Below, piece after piece: positions 12,182 to 19,344 of a DNA stretch of 64,000 nucleotides. Position 1 is the stretch's first letter. Each line of letters starts with the position of its first letter. The position numbers and the translations under genes were made by a program. This DNA comes from Pasteurellaceae bacterium LFhippo2. Lineage in GTDB: Bacteria > Pseudomonadota > Gammaproteobacteria > Enterobacterales > Pasteurellaceae. The stretch is from contig LEKJ01000036.1 in assembly GCA_029852775.1 (NCBI GenBank), forward strand, positions 1 to 64,000, written 5' to 3'. The notes under the pieces were generated by a model. It saw only the letters and a program-made list of their open reading frames with translations. It was not told the origin of the DNA and made no database searches.

Positions 12182-12631
12182 CTAAAACGGTATCTCGTCG
12201 TTAATTTCTCGTTTCTCTTGCTCGCTCAAAAACACTTGATTATCTGCTTGTTGATATTGTTGAGCTTGAGTCTGATTTGCTTGCGTAGGCGCACCACCAC
12301 CGCACATTTCCATTTTCTCGGCAATAATTTCAGTGGTGTAACGGTCTATGCCGTTTTTATCCGTCCACTTCTTCGTTCGTAGTTTACCTTCTACATAAAC
12401 TTGTGAGCCTTTACGTAAATACTCTGCAACTGTTTTGGCCAAAGGCGAATAGAAGACGATTTTATGCCATTCGGTGCTTTCCATTTTTACACCAGTGGCC
12501 TTATTTATCCACTTTTCACTTGTTGCGACTGAAATTGTCGCGACTTTATCGCCAGTGTTATTATTAATAATACGCACTTCTGGCGCTTGTCCTAAATGAC
12601 CTAAGATGATGACTTTATTAATACCGCTCAT
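12182..12631 (-). CDS. ssb: Phage single-stranded DNA-binding protein
   Basis: 149 aa. N-terminal OB fold (1-110) starting [20 protein letters not shown], with [10 protein letters not shown] and [21 protein letters not shown], as in bacterial SSB. Gln-rich linker, then an acidic tail ending DEIPF, the conserved SSB tip that recruits partner proteins. It lies downstream of the replication initiator; its start overlaps the preceding small ORF. Probably coats ssDNA made by rolling-circle replication. Confidence 0.92.
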   Translation of the reverse strand: MSGINKVIILGHLGQAPEVRIINNNTGDKVATISVATSEKWINKATGVKMESTEWHKIVFYSPLAKTVAEYLRKGSQVYVEGKLRTKKWTDKNGIDRYTTEIIAEKMEMCGGGAPTQANQTQAQQYQQADNQVFLSEQEKREINDEIPF

Positions 12632-12827
12632 TTGCTAATTCCCCCAATTTCTCTAATTTATTTAAAACATCATCAACCGTTTCCTGTGAGATAAACGGGG
12701 TATTGCTCCCCGTTACATAGATTGATGAACCATACATTGAATTTGCTTTAATCGCGGTAATATGTTGCACCGCTACGGCAAACTTACGACCGCTTTCGTC
12801 GGTTGTGGTGAGATAGATTAATTGCAT
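12618..12827 (-). CDS. Small conserved-looking phage protein, unknown function
   Basis: 69 aa. The start overlaps the stop of the replication gene (TAATG) and the end overlaps the ssb start by 14 nt, so it is tightly coupled in the operon, which supports it being real. No recognisable domain; alternating hydrophobic pattern suggests a small beta-rich protein. Confidence 0.65.
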   Translation of the reverse strand: MQLIYLTTTDESGRKFAVAVQHITAIKANSMYGSSIYVTGSNTPFISQETVDDVLNKLEKLGELANERY

Positions 12828-15394
12828 TATTCTTTCCCCATCTCATCTAAAATTAAATAAATCATCGCACGAATTCTTTTGAACTTACTTTCATTACCGA
12901 TGATACTCTCCCCTGATTTTTTATCTTTATCTAGGAAATAAGCTAGAATATCTAACCCAGCCTGCTCAATATTGATATTTTCACGATCTTTATGGGGCAT
13001 TTCACTTAAATAGCGTTTTGCTTTACTAATGAATCTTGATTCTCTCGTATCAGATAAGCTATCCATATTAATATCCTTCCTTCTATTGCTAATAACCACT
13101 TCATAACCATTAAAAGTTATGTAATCTCTACCTAATAATTGAACTGAACCGCCTTGAATCAGTGAGAAAATATGCAATTTATCGAACTGTTCGGGCTTAA
13201 TTCCGCGCCAAATCATCGCCTGCGTTAAGTGATGGACTTTGTCCGCGTGAAGATTCAGATAATCATCTACATTTACCTTACTTGTGTTCGTAACTGCTTG
13301 ATTTCCCGATGGGTTACAGTTACTGACACAAGTCCAAGCGGGGCAAAGCCCCGTATTTTTAGCCTCGCTATGCTCGGCTTGATTTGCTTTCGGCTTCAAT
13401 TTGATAACCCACTCTTTAAGGCGAGTGCGGATCACTTCTGCCGTTGCTTTTAATTGATTAATTACGCCAATAATTCGTTTGGTGTCCTCCCCATATTTAT
13501 TTTGACCTTTATCTTCATAGTAAGCTTTCGCTACTGCGTTTTTACGTGGTGCGCCTGCGCCACCTTGCTTATCTAAGTAAAAAGCAAAGTCGCCCAAGTC
13601 TGCGCCAATACGTAATTCTTCCACTGCTTCATCTGCGCACTGTCCTGCTGTTAAACGGCGTAATTCGCGCCAAACAGAGATAGAACTTGCACCGTAGAAC
13701 TGGAACTGACGAATATTCCAAAGAGACGCCCACGCGCGCACACGTTTAGCGTTATCTTTAAAATCTAAACCATCGACTTCATCCGATTTCGCGCCATCTT
13801 CTGCGAAGCCATCAATATTTTTAGAAATATACTTAGCGATATAAGCCGTCGCAGAACCTTTCTCTTTATCGCAAAATTCTGCTTTAAAGCGGTGTTCCTG
13901 CGCGCCTTTCTCATCGCCGTCCACTTCTAACGCCTTATTACGCAAAATCTCAATAGTGTCATTTGCATGATCGGGCTTCACATACATTAATAAATGCCAG
14001 TGCGGAGTGCCGTCGTGGTGTGGCTCAGCTACGCGCATACCGAAAAACTCAATGCCACGCTTTTTCAAAATGGCGCGCCCCTGCGCCCAAATCTTATTTA
14101 AATAAGCTTGAGTCTGTTTTGGGCTTGCTCCTGACCACTTGCGGTTTTGTCCGCCCTTGCTGTGTTGAGCATGGTAAGAAGATGGTGCAGTCAAGGTTAA
14201 AAATAACGCCTGATAGTCATTCTCTTCTGCCCACTCTTCAATGCCACGTAAGCGCGTCATCATCTCTAAACGGCGTAATTGCGGATTCGATGAAGAACGT
14301 AAAAACATATCGAGCAATTCCACCTGCTCTTCGGGCGCTTTTACGTTTTCGATAATCATTGCTTTTAAAAAGGCATAATTCTTCTTCATCTGCGTTTGCC
14401 AATCCCCAAAACCATTGTTTGAGATATAGGGCGCAACGTCCTTACGCACTTCGCCACAAGCAATGGCGATATGCTCAATCATCTGCTTCTGGGCTTTGCG
14501 TAGGGTTCTAAACCAGTAAACTTCATCTGCAATTTTGTTTAGCGCAATCTCCATTGATTTAATATTTGGTTTATCGGTATTGATAAACGTCGCCCAATAA
14601 GGCACGTCAAAACCAATCCCTTGACACAACAAGCCACACTTGCGGTAAACGGTTTCCACCACCTGATCAATATCAGACTCTGTGAAAATTTGTCCGCTGT
14701 TGGCTTGCTCTGTAAAGAAATCGCGTTGAAGACTGCCGAAAATATCCGAAAGCTGTTGAGATTGTCGTTTTAGCTTTTTCTCGGTAATTAAATAGAAAGG
14801 AAGATTCGCCTTTTGCTCTAAAGCCGATGGTTTACGGCCTTTTTTAAGCTCATCTAAAATGGAGTATTGTTGAACGGGTGCTTTAACATCTGTTGCGCTA
14901 GTTGGTGCTTGTTTTGCCTGCGCACGCACTTCTTCTTGCGCCCACTCCCAACGTTGCGAAATATTGAGATTAAGCCAAGAAAGATTAAATTTATACTGTG
15001 CAAAAACACGTCCTAAGCGATTTTCGATTAAATCGCGTAAATAATTATTTGCCAAAAACTCTTGCTTTTGACCAATATCAAACGAAATCGAACCATCATC
15101 TTTAATAGAGCGATACTCACGCATATAGAGCGAGCGGAAATGGTCTTGCTGACGTTTACGCGGAAGTTTACGCAATAAACGCTCCACAAAATCATAAGAG
15201 CTACGGCTCACTAGCTCGAATAGCTCCAGTTGTTTTTCCGTTGCCTGCACATCTGGGCAAGTTGGTTTAACGGCTTGCTGTGCTAGTGCCTGCGTAGCAA
15301 ACGCCACCTTTTCCGCATAGGCAGACGCACGCGCTGCGTCAACCTGCGCAGAGCGTGCTTCATAGTCCCATTTATCCGAAAAGTGCATTTGCAT
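12827..15394 (-). CDS. Replication initiator, P2 gpA-like HUH endonuclease
   Basis: 855 aa. P2 gpA-type protein that nicks the origin and starts rolling-circle replication. The HUH metal motif HWH is at 465-467 (TPHWHLLMYV) and the paired catalytic tyrosines Y518 and Y522 are in AYIAKYISKN, the YxxxY layout of gpA. The long N-terminal half (1-390) is charged and helical. In P2 the origin lies inside gene A, so the nick site may be within this gene; I did not locate it. A second Met at residue 3 is an alternative start. Confidence 0.93.
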   Translation of the reverse strand: MQMHFSDKWDYEARSAQVDAARASAYAEKVAFATQALAQQAVKPTCPDVQATEKQLELFELVSRSSYDFVERLLRKLPRKRQQDHFRSLYMREYRSIKDDGSISFDIGQKQEFLANNYLRDLIENRLGRVFAQYKFNLSWLNLNISQRWEWAQEEVRAQAKQAPTSATDVKAPVQQYSILDELKKGRKPSALEQKANLPFYLITEKKLKRQSQQLSDIFGSLQRDFFTEQANSGQIFTESDIDQVVETVYRKCGLLCQGIGFDVPYWATFINTDKPNIKSMEIALNKIADEVYWFRTLRKAQKQMIEHIAIACGEVRKDVAPYISNNGFGDWQTQMKKNYAFLKAMIIENVKAPEEQVELLDMFLRSSSNPQLRRLEMMTRLRGIEEWAEENDYQALFLTLTAPSSYHAQHSKGGQNRKWSGASPKQTQAYLNKIWAQGRAILKKRGIEFFGMRVAEPHHDGTPHWHLLMYVKPDHANDTIEILRNKALEVDGDEKGAQEHRFKAEFCDKEKGSATAYIAKYISKNIDGFAEDGAKSDEVDGLDFKDNAKRVRAWASLWNIRQFQFYGASSISVWRELRRLTAGQCADEAVEELRIGADLGDFAFYLDKQGGAGAPRKNAVAKAYYEDKGQNKYGEDTKRIIGVINQLKATAEVIRTRLKEWVIKLKPKANQAEHSEAKNTGLCPAWTCVSNCNPSGNQAVTNTSKVNVDDYLNLHADKVHHLTQAMIWRGIKPEQFDKLHIFSLIQGGSVQLLGRDYITFNGYEVVISNRRKDINMDSLSDTRESRFISKAKRYLSEMPHKDRENINIEQAGLDILAYFLDKDKKSGESIIGNESKFKRIRAMIYLILDEMGKE

Positions 15395-15403
15395 AGTGCT
15401 AAC

Positions 15404-15682
15404 CTAGAATTGATTTGTGCTTAAATAATCTTTTAACGAATGCCCAATAGAGCGAATTGCGGTGTTAATATCTTTCAGAGCCACAGAATCTTCGTTACTG
15501 CTAAAAATCGCTAACTCAACCAACCCATCTAATAATTCAGATGCGGAATGATACAAACCGCCCACCTGAACCGCTTCCGTCTCACTTAGTACTTGGCTGA
15601 TTTTGTAGTTACCCTGAACAGTGCGCTCAATCTGAAATTGCTCATTGCCATCTGCTGTAAAAATAATTTTTGTATTTGCCAT
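15404..15682 (-). CDS. Early-operon protein of unknown function
   Basis: 92 aa, 9 nt upstream of the replication gene. Begins MANTKIIFTADGNEQFQIER; beta-rich N-terminal half, then an acidic helical C-terminus ending in an amphipathic helix (IRSIGHSLKDYLST). No family recognised. Operon position and lack of a better frame support it. Confidence 0.65.
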   Translation of the reverse strand: MANTKIIFTADGNEQFQIERTVQGNYKISQVLSETEAVQVGGLYHSASELLDGLVELAIFSSNEDSVALKDINTAIRSIGHSLKDYLSTNQF

Positions 15683-15685
15683 TGT

Positions 15686-15952
15686 TTATCTCTCCGTAAT
15701 TGTCTGTTTTAATGCCACAGCCACATTGCTTGAGCGCTGGAGCTGGCTTTCTAAACTAACGACTAAATCGTCTTGATACTTATCCACCATCACTTCAACC
15801 GCCTGTGATAACTCTTGATAACTGCCAACATGTAACCACTCATCGTTATCTTGGTAATAAACCTTAAATACTTCGCATTTCTGCTCACTATCCCAACAAC
15901 GATGCATACTGTAGTTTTCACTATTAACTAGCACTTTTCTGCTCTCTTTCAT
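15686..15952 (-). CDS. Early-operon protein of unknown function
   Basis: 88 aa, 3 nt before the next ORF. Begins MKESRKVLVNSENYSMHRCW; looks like a small alpha+beta protein with a C-terminal helix. No family recognised. Kept for its tight operon spacing and complete coverage of the interval. Confidence 0.6.
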   Translation of the reverse strand: MKESRKVLVNSENYSMHRCWDSEQKCEVFKVYYQDNDEWLHVGSYQELSQAVEVMVDKYQDDLVVSLESQLQRSSNVAVALKQTITER

Positions 15953-15961
15953 CTATAGCCC

Positions 15962-16066
15962 CTATAAGTAACTAATCATCAAATCCCACGCCTGCGGATC
16001 AAATGTTTTTAAATAGTAATTACGCCAAAATGCATACATCTTTTTCTTTTGTTGTGCTCTGCTCAT
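15962..16066 (-). CDS. Very small early-operon ORF (34 aa)
   Basis: Starts MSRAQQKKKMYAFWRNYYLK, 34 aa. Strong AGGGGG ribosome-binding site 4 nt upstream of the ATG. It fills the gap between two operon genes: 8 nt after the upstream stop and 9 nt before the next start. Basic and aromatic; no family recognised. The overlapping 61-aa frame at 16020-16205 has no comparable support. Confidence 0.5.
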   Translation of the reverse strand: MSRAQQKKKMYAFWRNYYLKTFDPQAWDLMISYL

Positions 16067-16074
16067 ATAGCCCC

Positions 16075-16386
16075 CTAATCTCTTTGTAGCCTTGCCCAAA
16101 CTCTTTTAAGTCTTCTGATAATGTAAAAATCAAACCTGCTATAAGTGTTAATATCTCGAATTGCCCATTCGATGGCGCGTTTTTGAGTGTCGCTGTACTT
16201 TTCAAGCGGTAATAATTCAGAGATATTTGCCACTTTCAGCACAAACAAACGATGGTCTTCGCTATATGCATTCCAACGGTCGCGCAGGCGGAACCAATCA
16301 GTATGCGTTTTAGCCTTTTTACTCTCGCTTGATTCTGCATGTAGCTCCGCTCTCAATTTACGAACCCACTCAACAACGGCACTCAT
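16075..16386 (-). CDS. Early-operon protein of unknown function
   Basis: 103 aa, basic, helical. Contains TDWFRLRDRWNAYSEDHRLF and ends IIRRLKRVWARLQRD. Good Shine-Dalgarno (AGGGGG) upstream. Phage-type hypothetical; no function can be assigned. Confidence 0.65.
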   Translation of the reverse strand: MSAVVEWVRKLRAELHAESSESKKAKTHTDWFRLRDRWNAYSEDHRLFVLKVANISELLPLEKYSDTQKRAIEWAIRDINTYSRFDFYIIRRLKRVWARLQRD

Positions 16387-16395
16387 TACATCCCC

Positions 16396-16689
16396 CTATG
16401 GATTCCCTTTACTGCATAAAATCGTTAATAATCCTTGCCACATTCTTTTAACTAACGGCTCACTTTTCATTTGCTGCGTTTTGAGCTGTTTGTTTTCTCT
16501 TACCAGTAGATTTACTTTCTTCTCTAGGCTTGAAAGCAGGTCGTGGGTATTTTCCAAATCCAAATCGACCATATCTTGCTTACGCGCCACATTCTCGACA
16601 CGTTGCTCCAACATATAAAAGTTAGTGCGCTTTTTGCGTAAGTTACGGCTCATACGCCAACGAGCTTTGTTGCGAATTCGTTTATTCAT
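16396..16689 (-). CDS. Basic coiled-coil protein, unknown function
   Basis: 97 aa. Very basic N-terminus (MNKRIRNKARWRMSRNLRKK), then a heptad-like helix (about 28-70, with DLENTHDLLSSLEKKVNLLV) predicted to be a coiled coil. The start overlaps the end of the AlpA-like gene by 8 nt, indicating coupling. No family recognised. Confidence 0.6.
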   Translation of the reverse strand: MNKRIRNKARWRMSRNLRKKRTNFYMLEQRVENVARKQDMVDLDLENTHDLLSSLEKKVNLLVRENKQLKTQQMKSEPLVKRMWQGLLTILCSKGNP

Positions 16690-16888
16690 TGTTTGCCTTC
16701 AATTGTTTATTTACCCATTCAATAACATCTTTCTCTATCCAACGTGCGCATTTCCCTATCTTGAATTGCTTTGGAAAATTACCGTGTTTCATTTGGTGAT
16801 AAACAGTTGAACGATTAATACTTAATTTTTCACAAATCTCTTTTATTCCTATTAATTTAGGTAACGCTTGTTTATTTTGTTTATTCAT
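16682..16888 (-). CDS. AlpA-family HTH transcriptional regulator
   Basis: 68 aa. Typical AlpA layout: LIGIKEICEKLSINRSTVYH (helix-turn-helix), then HGNFPKQFKIGKCARWIEKD and VIEWV. Family members are phage excisionase/activator-type DNA-binding proteins. It lies immediately downstream of the Ogr-like gene in the leftward operon. It may be the Cox/excisionase or an early activator. Confidence 0.85.
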   Translation of the reverse strand: MNKQNKQALPKLIGIKEICEKLSINRSTVYHQMKHGNFPKQFKIGKCARWIEKDVIEWVNKQLKANNE

Positions 16889-16974
16889 TGTTCAATTTCC
16901 TGAATTTTGGGTGCAAAAAACCCGCCCTTTGATAAAAAGGCTATTTAATGCACTATTTTTAAATTAAAGATTTA

Positions 16975-17238
16975 CTACTTATCTTCGCCAACTACACCGT
17001 CAAACATATCCGGTGTGCTGTTATCAACTTGTAGTAACGGCTTATTGATACGTAACGCTTCAGGGCGTTCGTTATAGACTGGCGTTCTCACGCGTACAAT
17101 TTGCGATTGAACTTTCAGCTCTGTTCCGCAGTTATTGCAATATGCTGTTGTATCAATTAACAATAACCCGATTTTCTCGGATGTACGAACACGGATGTTA
17201 TTACTTCCGCAATTTGTACATTTATGATCTACATTCAT
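16975..17238 (-). CDS. ogr: Ogr/Delta-like zinc-finger late activator
   Basis: 87 aa. One zinc site with C7xxC10 and C34xxC37 in the HKCTNCGSNNIRVRTS...YCNNCGTEL layout, the spacing of the P2 Ogr / P4 Delta family. These activate late promoters by binding TGT-ACA dyads about 55 bp upstream of transcription start. Five matching sites lie in this prophage at late operon heads. In P2 ogr is next to gene D; here it is inside the early operon, so its expression would follow derepression directly. Confidence 0.8.
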   Translation of the reverse strand: MNVDHKCTNCGSNNIRVRTSEKIGLLLIDTTAYCNNCGTELKVQSQIVRVRTPVYNERPEALRINKPLLQVDNSTPDMFDGVVGEDK

Positions 17239-17249
17239 TTTCTTACCCT

Positions 17250-17350
17250 TTAATCATTCTCGCCTTCGGTTCCCCAACCTACAGCATTTGTTTTCAACAA
17301 CTCACTCAATTTTTCTTCAACCGCCTGCCACAGCGATTTGTTTTACTCAT
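17250..17350 (-). pseudogene. Possible frameshifted or degraded small early gene
   Basis: An ATG at 17350 opens MSKTNR and then stops within 15 codons. In an overlapping frame the downstream bases read without a stop as SLWQAVEEKLSELLKTNAVG... to a TAA at 17250, a convincingly protein-like stretch with no usable start of its own. One extra base near the AAAA run at the start would join them. AAGGAG occurs further upstream. Either a broken gene or an unusual start; alternatively chance. Confidence 0.35.
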
Positions 17351-17387
17351 TTTTTGCCGATAACTGCTCCTTTTGTTAAATTGCTAT

Positions 17388-17654
17388 TTAGTTTAAAACA
17401 CGCTCTGATAAATCTGTCAGCTGTGTTTGAATTTGATTTATCACAGAATCAACCACAGAAAGTTGTACAGAATCTTGCTCAAGAAATACCAGTTCTTCTA
17501 TCTGTGCTTCAATCTTATCTTTCATCAAAATAGCGGTTACAGCTTCTTTATCTAAACTTCGGCGAAGTGCCGTGCCTAAATAAAGGCGTGTTTCTTTGTT
17601 TAACTGGAACAGCGTTTTAAGCTGTTCTTGTTTTTTGTCTGCTAGTTGGTTCAT
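17388..17654 (-). CDS. Early-operon helical protein, unknown function
   Basis: 88 aa, starts MNQLADKKQEQLKTLFQLNK, rich in Leu, Gln and Glu, likely helical throughout with coiled-coil character. It lies 8 nt after the first Cro-like gene. No family recognised. Confidence 0.6.
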   Translation of the reverse strand: MNQLADKKQEQLKTLFQLNKETRLYLGTALRRSLDKEAVTAILMKDKIEAQIEELVFLEQDSVQLSVVDSVINQIQTQLTDLSERVLN

Positions 17655-17662
17655 ACGTCCCC

Positions 17663-17875
17663 CTAATCCGTTGTTTCTCGTTTTGCCTGTTCAATCAGCA
17701 ACTCTTCGGCAGTTACTTTGCCGTTGGTTGCTTCTACAATTCGCAGAATATATTTTGCTTTTATTCCGCCTCCCCTAAACCATTTTTTAATAGCGGTATG
17801 GCTTACTCCGCAGGCTTCAGCTAACGCAATGCGTGAACCTGAAATCTCAATCGCTTTTGCTATCGCTTTGTTCAT
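17663..17875 (-). CDS. Cro/YdaS-like HTH regulator, copy 1
   Basis: 70 aa one-domain DNA-binding protein. Helix-turn-helix: RIALAEACGVSHTAIKKWFR. C-terminal half GGGIKAKYILRIVEATNGKV... is nearly identical to copy 2 (18437-18649), while the recognition helix and preceding helix differ. It faces away from the plus-strand gene at 17929 across a 53-bp gap. Probably a Cro-type regulator of adjacent promoters. Confidence 0.75.
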   Translation of the reverse strand: MNKAIAKAIEISGSRIALAEACGVSHTAIKKWFRGGGIKAKYILRIVEATNGKVTAEELLIEQAKRETTD

Positions 17876-17928
17876 ACCCCTCCTATTCTGTTAAACTAGA
17901 ATCCCATTCACTCAAAATAGGACTTACT

Positions 17929-18207
17929 ATGAAAACTCGTTTATTTACTGAAAACCCACCTGAATTTGATCGCAATATCATTCAATTTATAGAACAACAA
18001 TCTGATGAACTCTCTGACCCTTGCCCAACGGTTGTCGGTTTATTTATCAACAATGAACCCTATCGAAAGATTTACTGCGATAACCCACAAGAATTAATTC
18101 GCACTCGTGAATACTTGGTTGATTTTCCAGAATTACGTGAAATCAAAATCGAATACTTCACTCGCCTTAAAGGTTGCGATTTCGCTTTTGAGCTGATTTC
18201 GCCTTAA
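17929..18207 (+). CDS. Small protein of duplicated module, copy 1
   Basis: 92 aa from the ATG at 17929; the upstream extension of the frame runs through the Cro-like gene on the other strand and is not used. Starts MKTRLFTENPPEFDRN. The central part (YRKIYCDNPQELIRTREYLV) resembles the copy 2 product (YREIYCEEPQELHDLENYLI). No known domain. It runs opposite to the early operon and its 3' end overlaps the next minus-strand gene by 41 nt, tail to tail. Confidence 0.6.
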   Translation: MKTRLFTENPPEFDRNIIQFIEQQSDELSDPCPTVVGLFINNEPYRKIYCDNPQELIRTREYLVDFPELREIKIEYFTRLKGCDFAFELISP

Positions 18208-18427
18208 GCCACGCTAATTTAGCGCGCTCATCTTCTAACATAGCCTGTACATAGTCATAACCACGTGTACAGGTTAATTTCAGAATTACTTCAGCAACAA
18301 CAAGCTCTCTATTCGTAAAACTACTGTCTTTTAATAGCTTTAACGCCTTTTTATAGCCGTACTTTTCAATCCACAGACTGAATTTGCCATCGAATTTTTG
18401 ATATGTGGTTGATTTTTGCTTTTCCAT
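18167..18427 (-). CDS. Small protein of duplicated module, unknown function
   Basis: 86 aa, basic, starts MEKQKSTTYQKFDGKFSLWI. Helical; no family recognised. Shares only a weak N-terminal resemblance (MExxxKxTxQxxxGK) with the equivalent protein at 18917-19201. Its last 41 nt overlap the convergent plus-strand gene. Confidence 0.55.
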   Translation of the reverse strand: MEKQKSTTYQKFDGKFSLWIEKYGYKKALKLLKDSSFTNRELVVAEVILKLTCTRGYDYVQAMLEDERAKLAWLKAKSAQKRNRNL

Positions 18428-18436
18428 TTTTACCCC

Positions 18437-18649
18437 CTAATCCGTTGTTTCCTGCTTTGCCTGTTCAATCAGCAACTCTTCGGCAGTTACTTTGCCGTTG
18501 GTTGCTTCTACAATTCGCAGAATATATTTTGCTTTTATTCCGCCTCCGTTTAACCATTTAACTATTGTTACTTGGCTTACTCCACAAGCGATTGCGAGTG
18601 CAGATTGAGTTTTGCAGTGTTCAACTGCTTTTGCTATCGCTTTGTTCAT
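18437..18649 (-). CDS. Cro/YdaS-like HTH regulator, copy 2
   Basis: 70 aa. HTH reads SALAIACGVSQVTIVKWLNG. N-terminal MNKAIAKA and the C-terminal 36 residues match copy 1 almost exactly; the DNA-reading segment (residues 9-33) does not. That pattern suggests duplication followed by change or replacement of binding specificity. Confidence 0.75.
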   Translation of the reverse strand: MNKAIAKAVEHCKTQSALAIACGVSQVTIVKWLNGGGIKAKYILRIVEATNGKVTAEELLIEQAKQETTD

Positions 18650-18702
18650 ACCCCTCCTATTCTGTTAAACTAAAGTCCCATTCACTCAAAATAGGACTTA
18701 CT

Positions 18703-18954
18703 ATGAAAACTCGTTTGCGCTTACCTGATGTAGATAAAGCCCTTGAGAAATTTATAAAATCCCAAGATGACGGGCTATTTATCGGTTCAAAATTCACTGT
18801 TGGCATTAAATATTTCGGCTTCATTTATCGGGAAATCTATTGTGAAGAACCGCAAGAATTACACGATTTAGAAAACTACCTAATACAAACAGGCTTTTTT
18901 ATTCAGTTGCCTGCGCCTAAAGGATTTGATCGCCTTTATGAACTGATTGACTAG
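18703..18954 (+). CDS. Small protein of duplicated module, copy 2
   Basis: 83 aa from the ATG at 18703, equivalent to the start at 17929 with the same upstream bases. Starts MKTRLRLPDVDKALEK. Homologous to copy 1 in the centre. Tail-to-tail overlap of 38 nt with the gene at 18917. Function unknown. Confidence 0.6.
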   Translation: MKTRLRLPDVDKALEKFIKSQDDGLFIGSKFTVGIKYFGFIYREIYCEEPQELHDLENYLIQTGFFIQLPAPKGFDRLYELID

Positions 18955-19201
18955 CCAACCAATATCTCTCCATCACGCGAGTGGCATTTATAACCCCAAT
19001 CTCACTCGCTAAACCTAACGCATAAAATGCAAGGTCAAACGCTTGTGTTAAATCTGCATCTTCTGGCACTTTTGCTGTTTTAATATTTTCACGCATTGCA
19101 TTTACATAATCCGCGAAACTTTCAAACTCACTTACGTTAATCTGCTTTGTCCAGTATTTTCCCTTTAACTCTTGAAGAGTTTGCTTTTCCCAATTTTCCA
19201 T
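18917..19201 (-). CDS. First gene of the leftward early operon, unknown function
   Basis: 94 aa, acidic/helical, starts MENWEKQTLQELKGKYWTKQ. It is the first coding region after the early promoter at 19243-19271, so it should be the earliest lytic product. The position is where a P2-like phage would have cox or a Cro-like gene, but I see no HTH in it. Its tail overlaps the convergent gene at 18703. Confidence 0.6.
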   Translation of the reverse strand: MENWEKQTLQELKGKYWTKQINVSEFESFADYVNAMRENIKTAKVPEDADLTQAFDLAFYALGLASEIGVINATRVMERYWLASQSVHKGDQIL

Positions 19202-19214
19202 TTTTACCCCAAAA

Positions 19215-19304
19215 GAAACTTTAGTAACTATTGAATGCGCAGATTATAGAAACTTTATTTTCACTTTGCAATACTTTTTCTTCGTTGATTTTATGAAACT
19301 TTAG
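19215..19304. promoter_or_regulatory. Three operator-like repeats (GAAACTTTA) of the lysis-lysogeny switch
   Basis: GAAACTTTAG at 19215-19224, GAAACTTTA at 19249-19257, GAAACTTTAG at 19295-19304. The third forms the dyad AAACTTTAGTTT. The second lies in the spacer of the leftward promoter and the third in the spacer of the repressor promoter, as expected for repressor operators. Confidence 0.7.
19243..19271 (-). promoter_or_regulatory. Leftward early (lytic) promoter
   Basis: On the minus strand TTGCAA, 17-bp spacer, TATAAT: near-consensus sigma-70 promoter reading into the early operon starting at 19201. An operator-like repeat lies in its spacer. Confidence 0.8.
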
Positions 19305-19313
19305 TTTTATTCT
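19285..19313 (+). promoter_or_regulatory. Promoter of the repressor operon
   Basis: TTGATT (19285-19290), 17-bp spacer, TATTCT (19308-19313), 31 nt before the repressor ATG. The dyad AAACTTTAGTTT lies inside the spacer, suggesting autoregulation. Confidence 0.65.
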
Positions 19314-19344
19314 TAATACAATTCATTACAAAAGGAATGTTTTT

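Larger units (their letters stand above)
17653..19201. repeat. Tandem duplication of a three-gene regulatory module (period 774 bp)
   Basis: Corresponding points recur at exactly 774 bp: Cro-like gene (17663 and 18437), plus-strand start (17929 and 18703), minus-strand end gene start (18427 and 19201). Near-identical blocks are the 3' two-fifths of the Cro-like gene and the divergent intergenic region with the first codons of the plus-strand gene. The rest has diverged strongly, including the HTH recognition helix. Confidence 0.85.

Noticed and set aside
13963-14355. 130-aa plus-strand frame opposite the replication gene
   Set aside because: It lies antisense to the HUH catalytic region, which is strongly constrained; no independent support.
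16020-16205. 61-aa minus-strand frame in the early operon
   Set aside because: It overlaps the better-supported 103-aa gene and the 34-aa ORF with a strong ribosome-binding site, and has no recognisable protein pattern.
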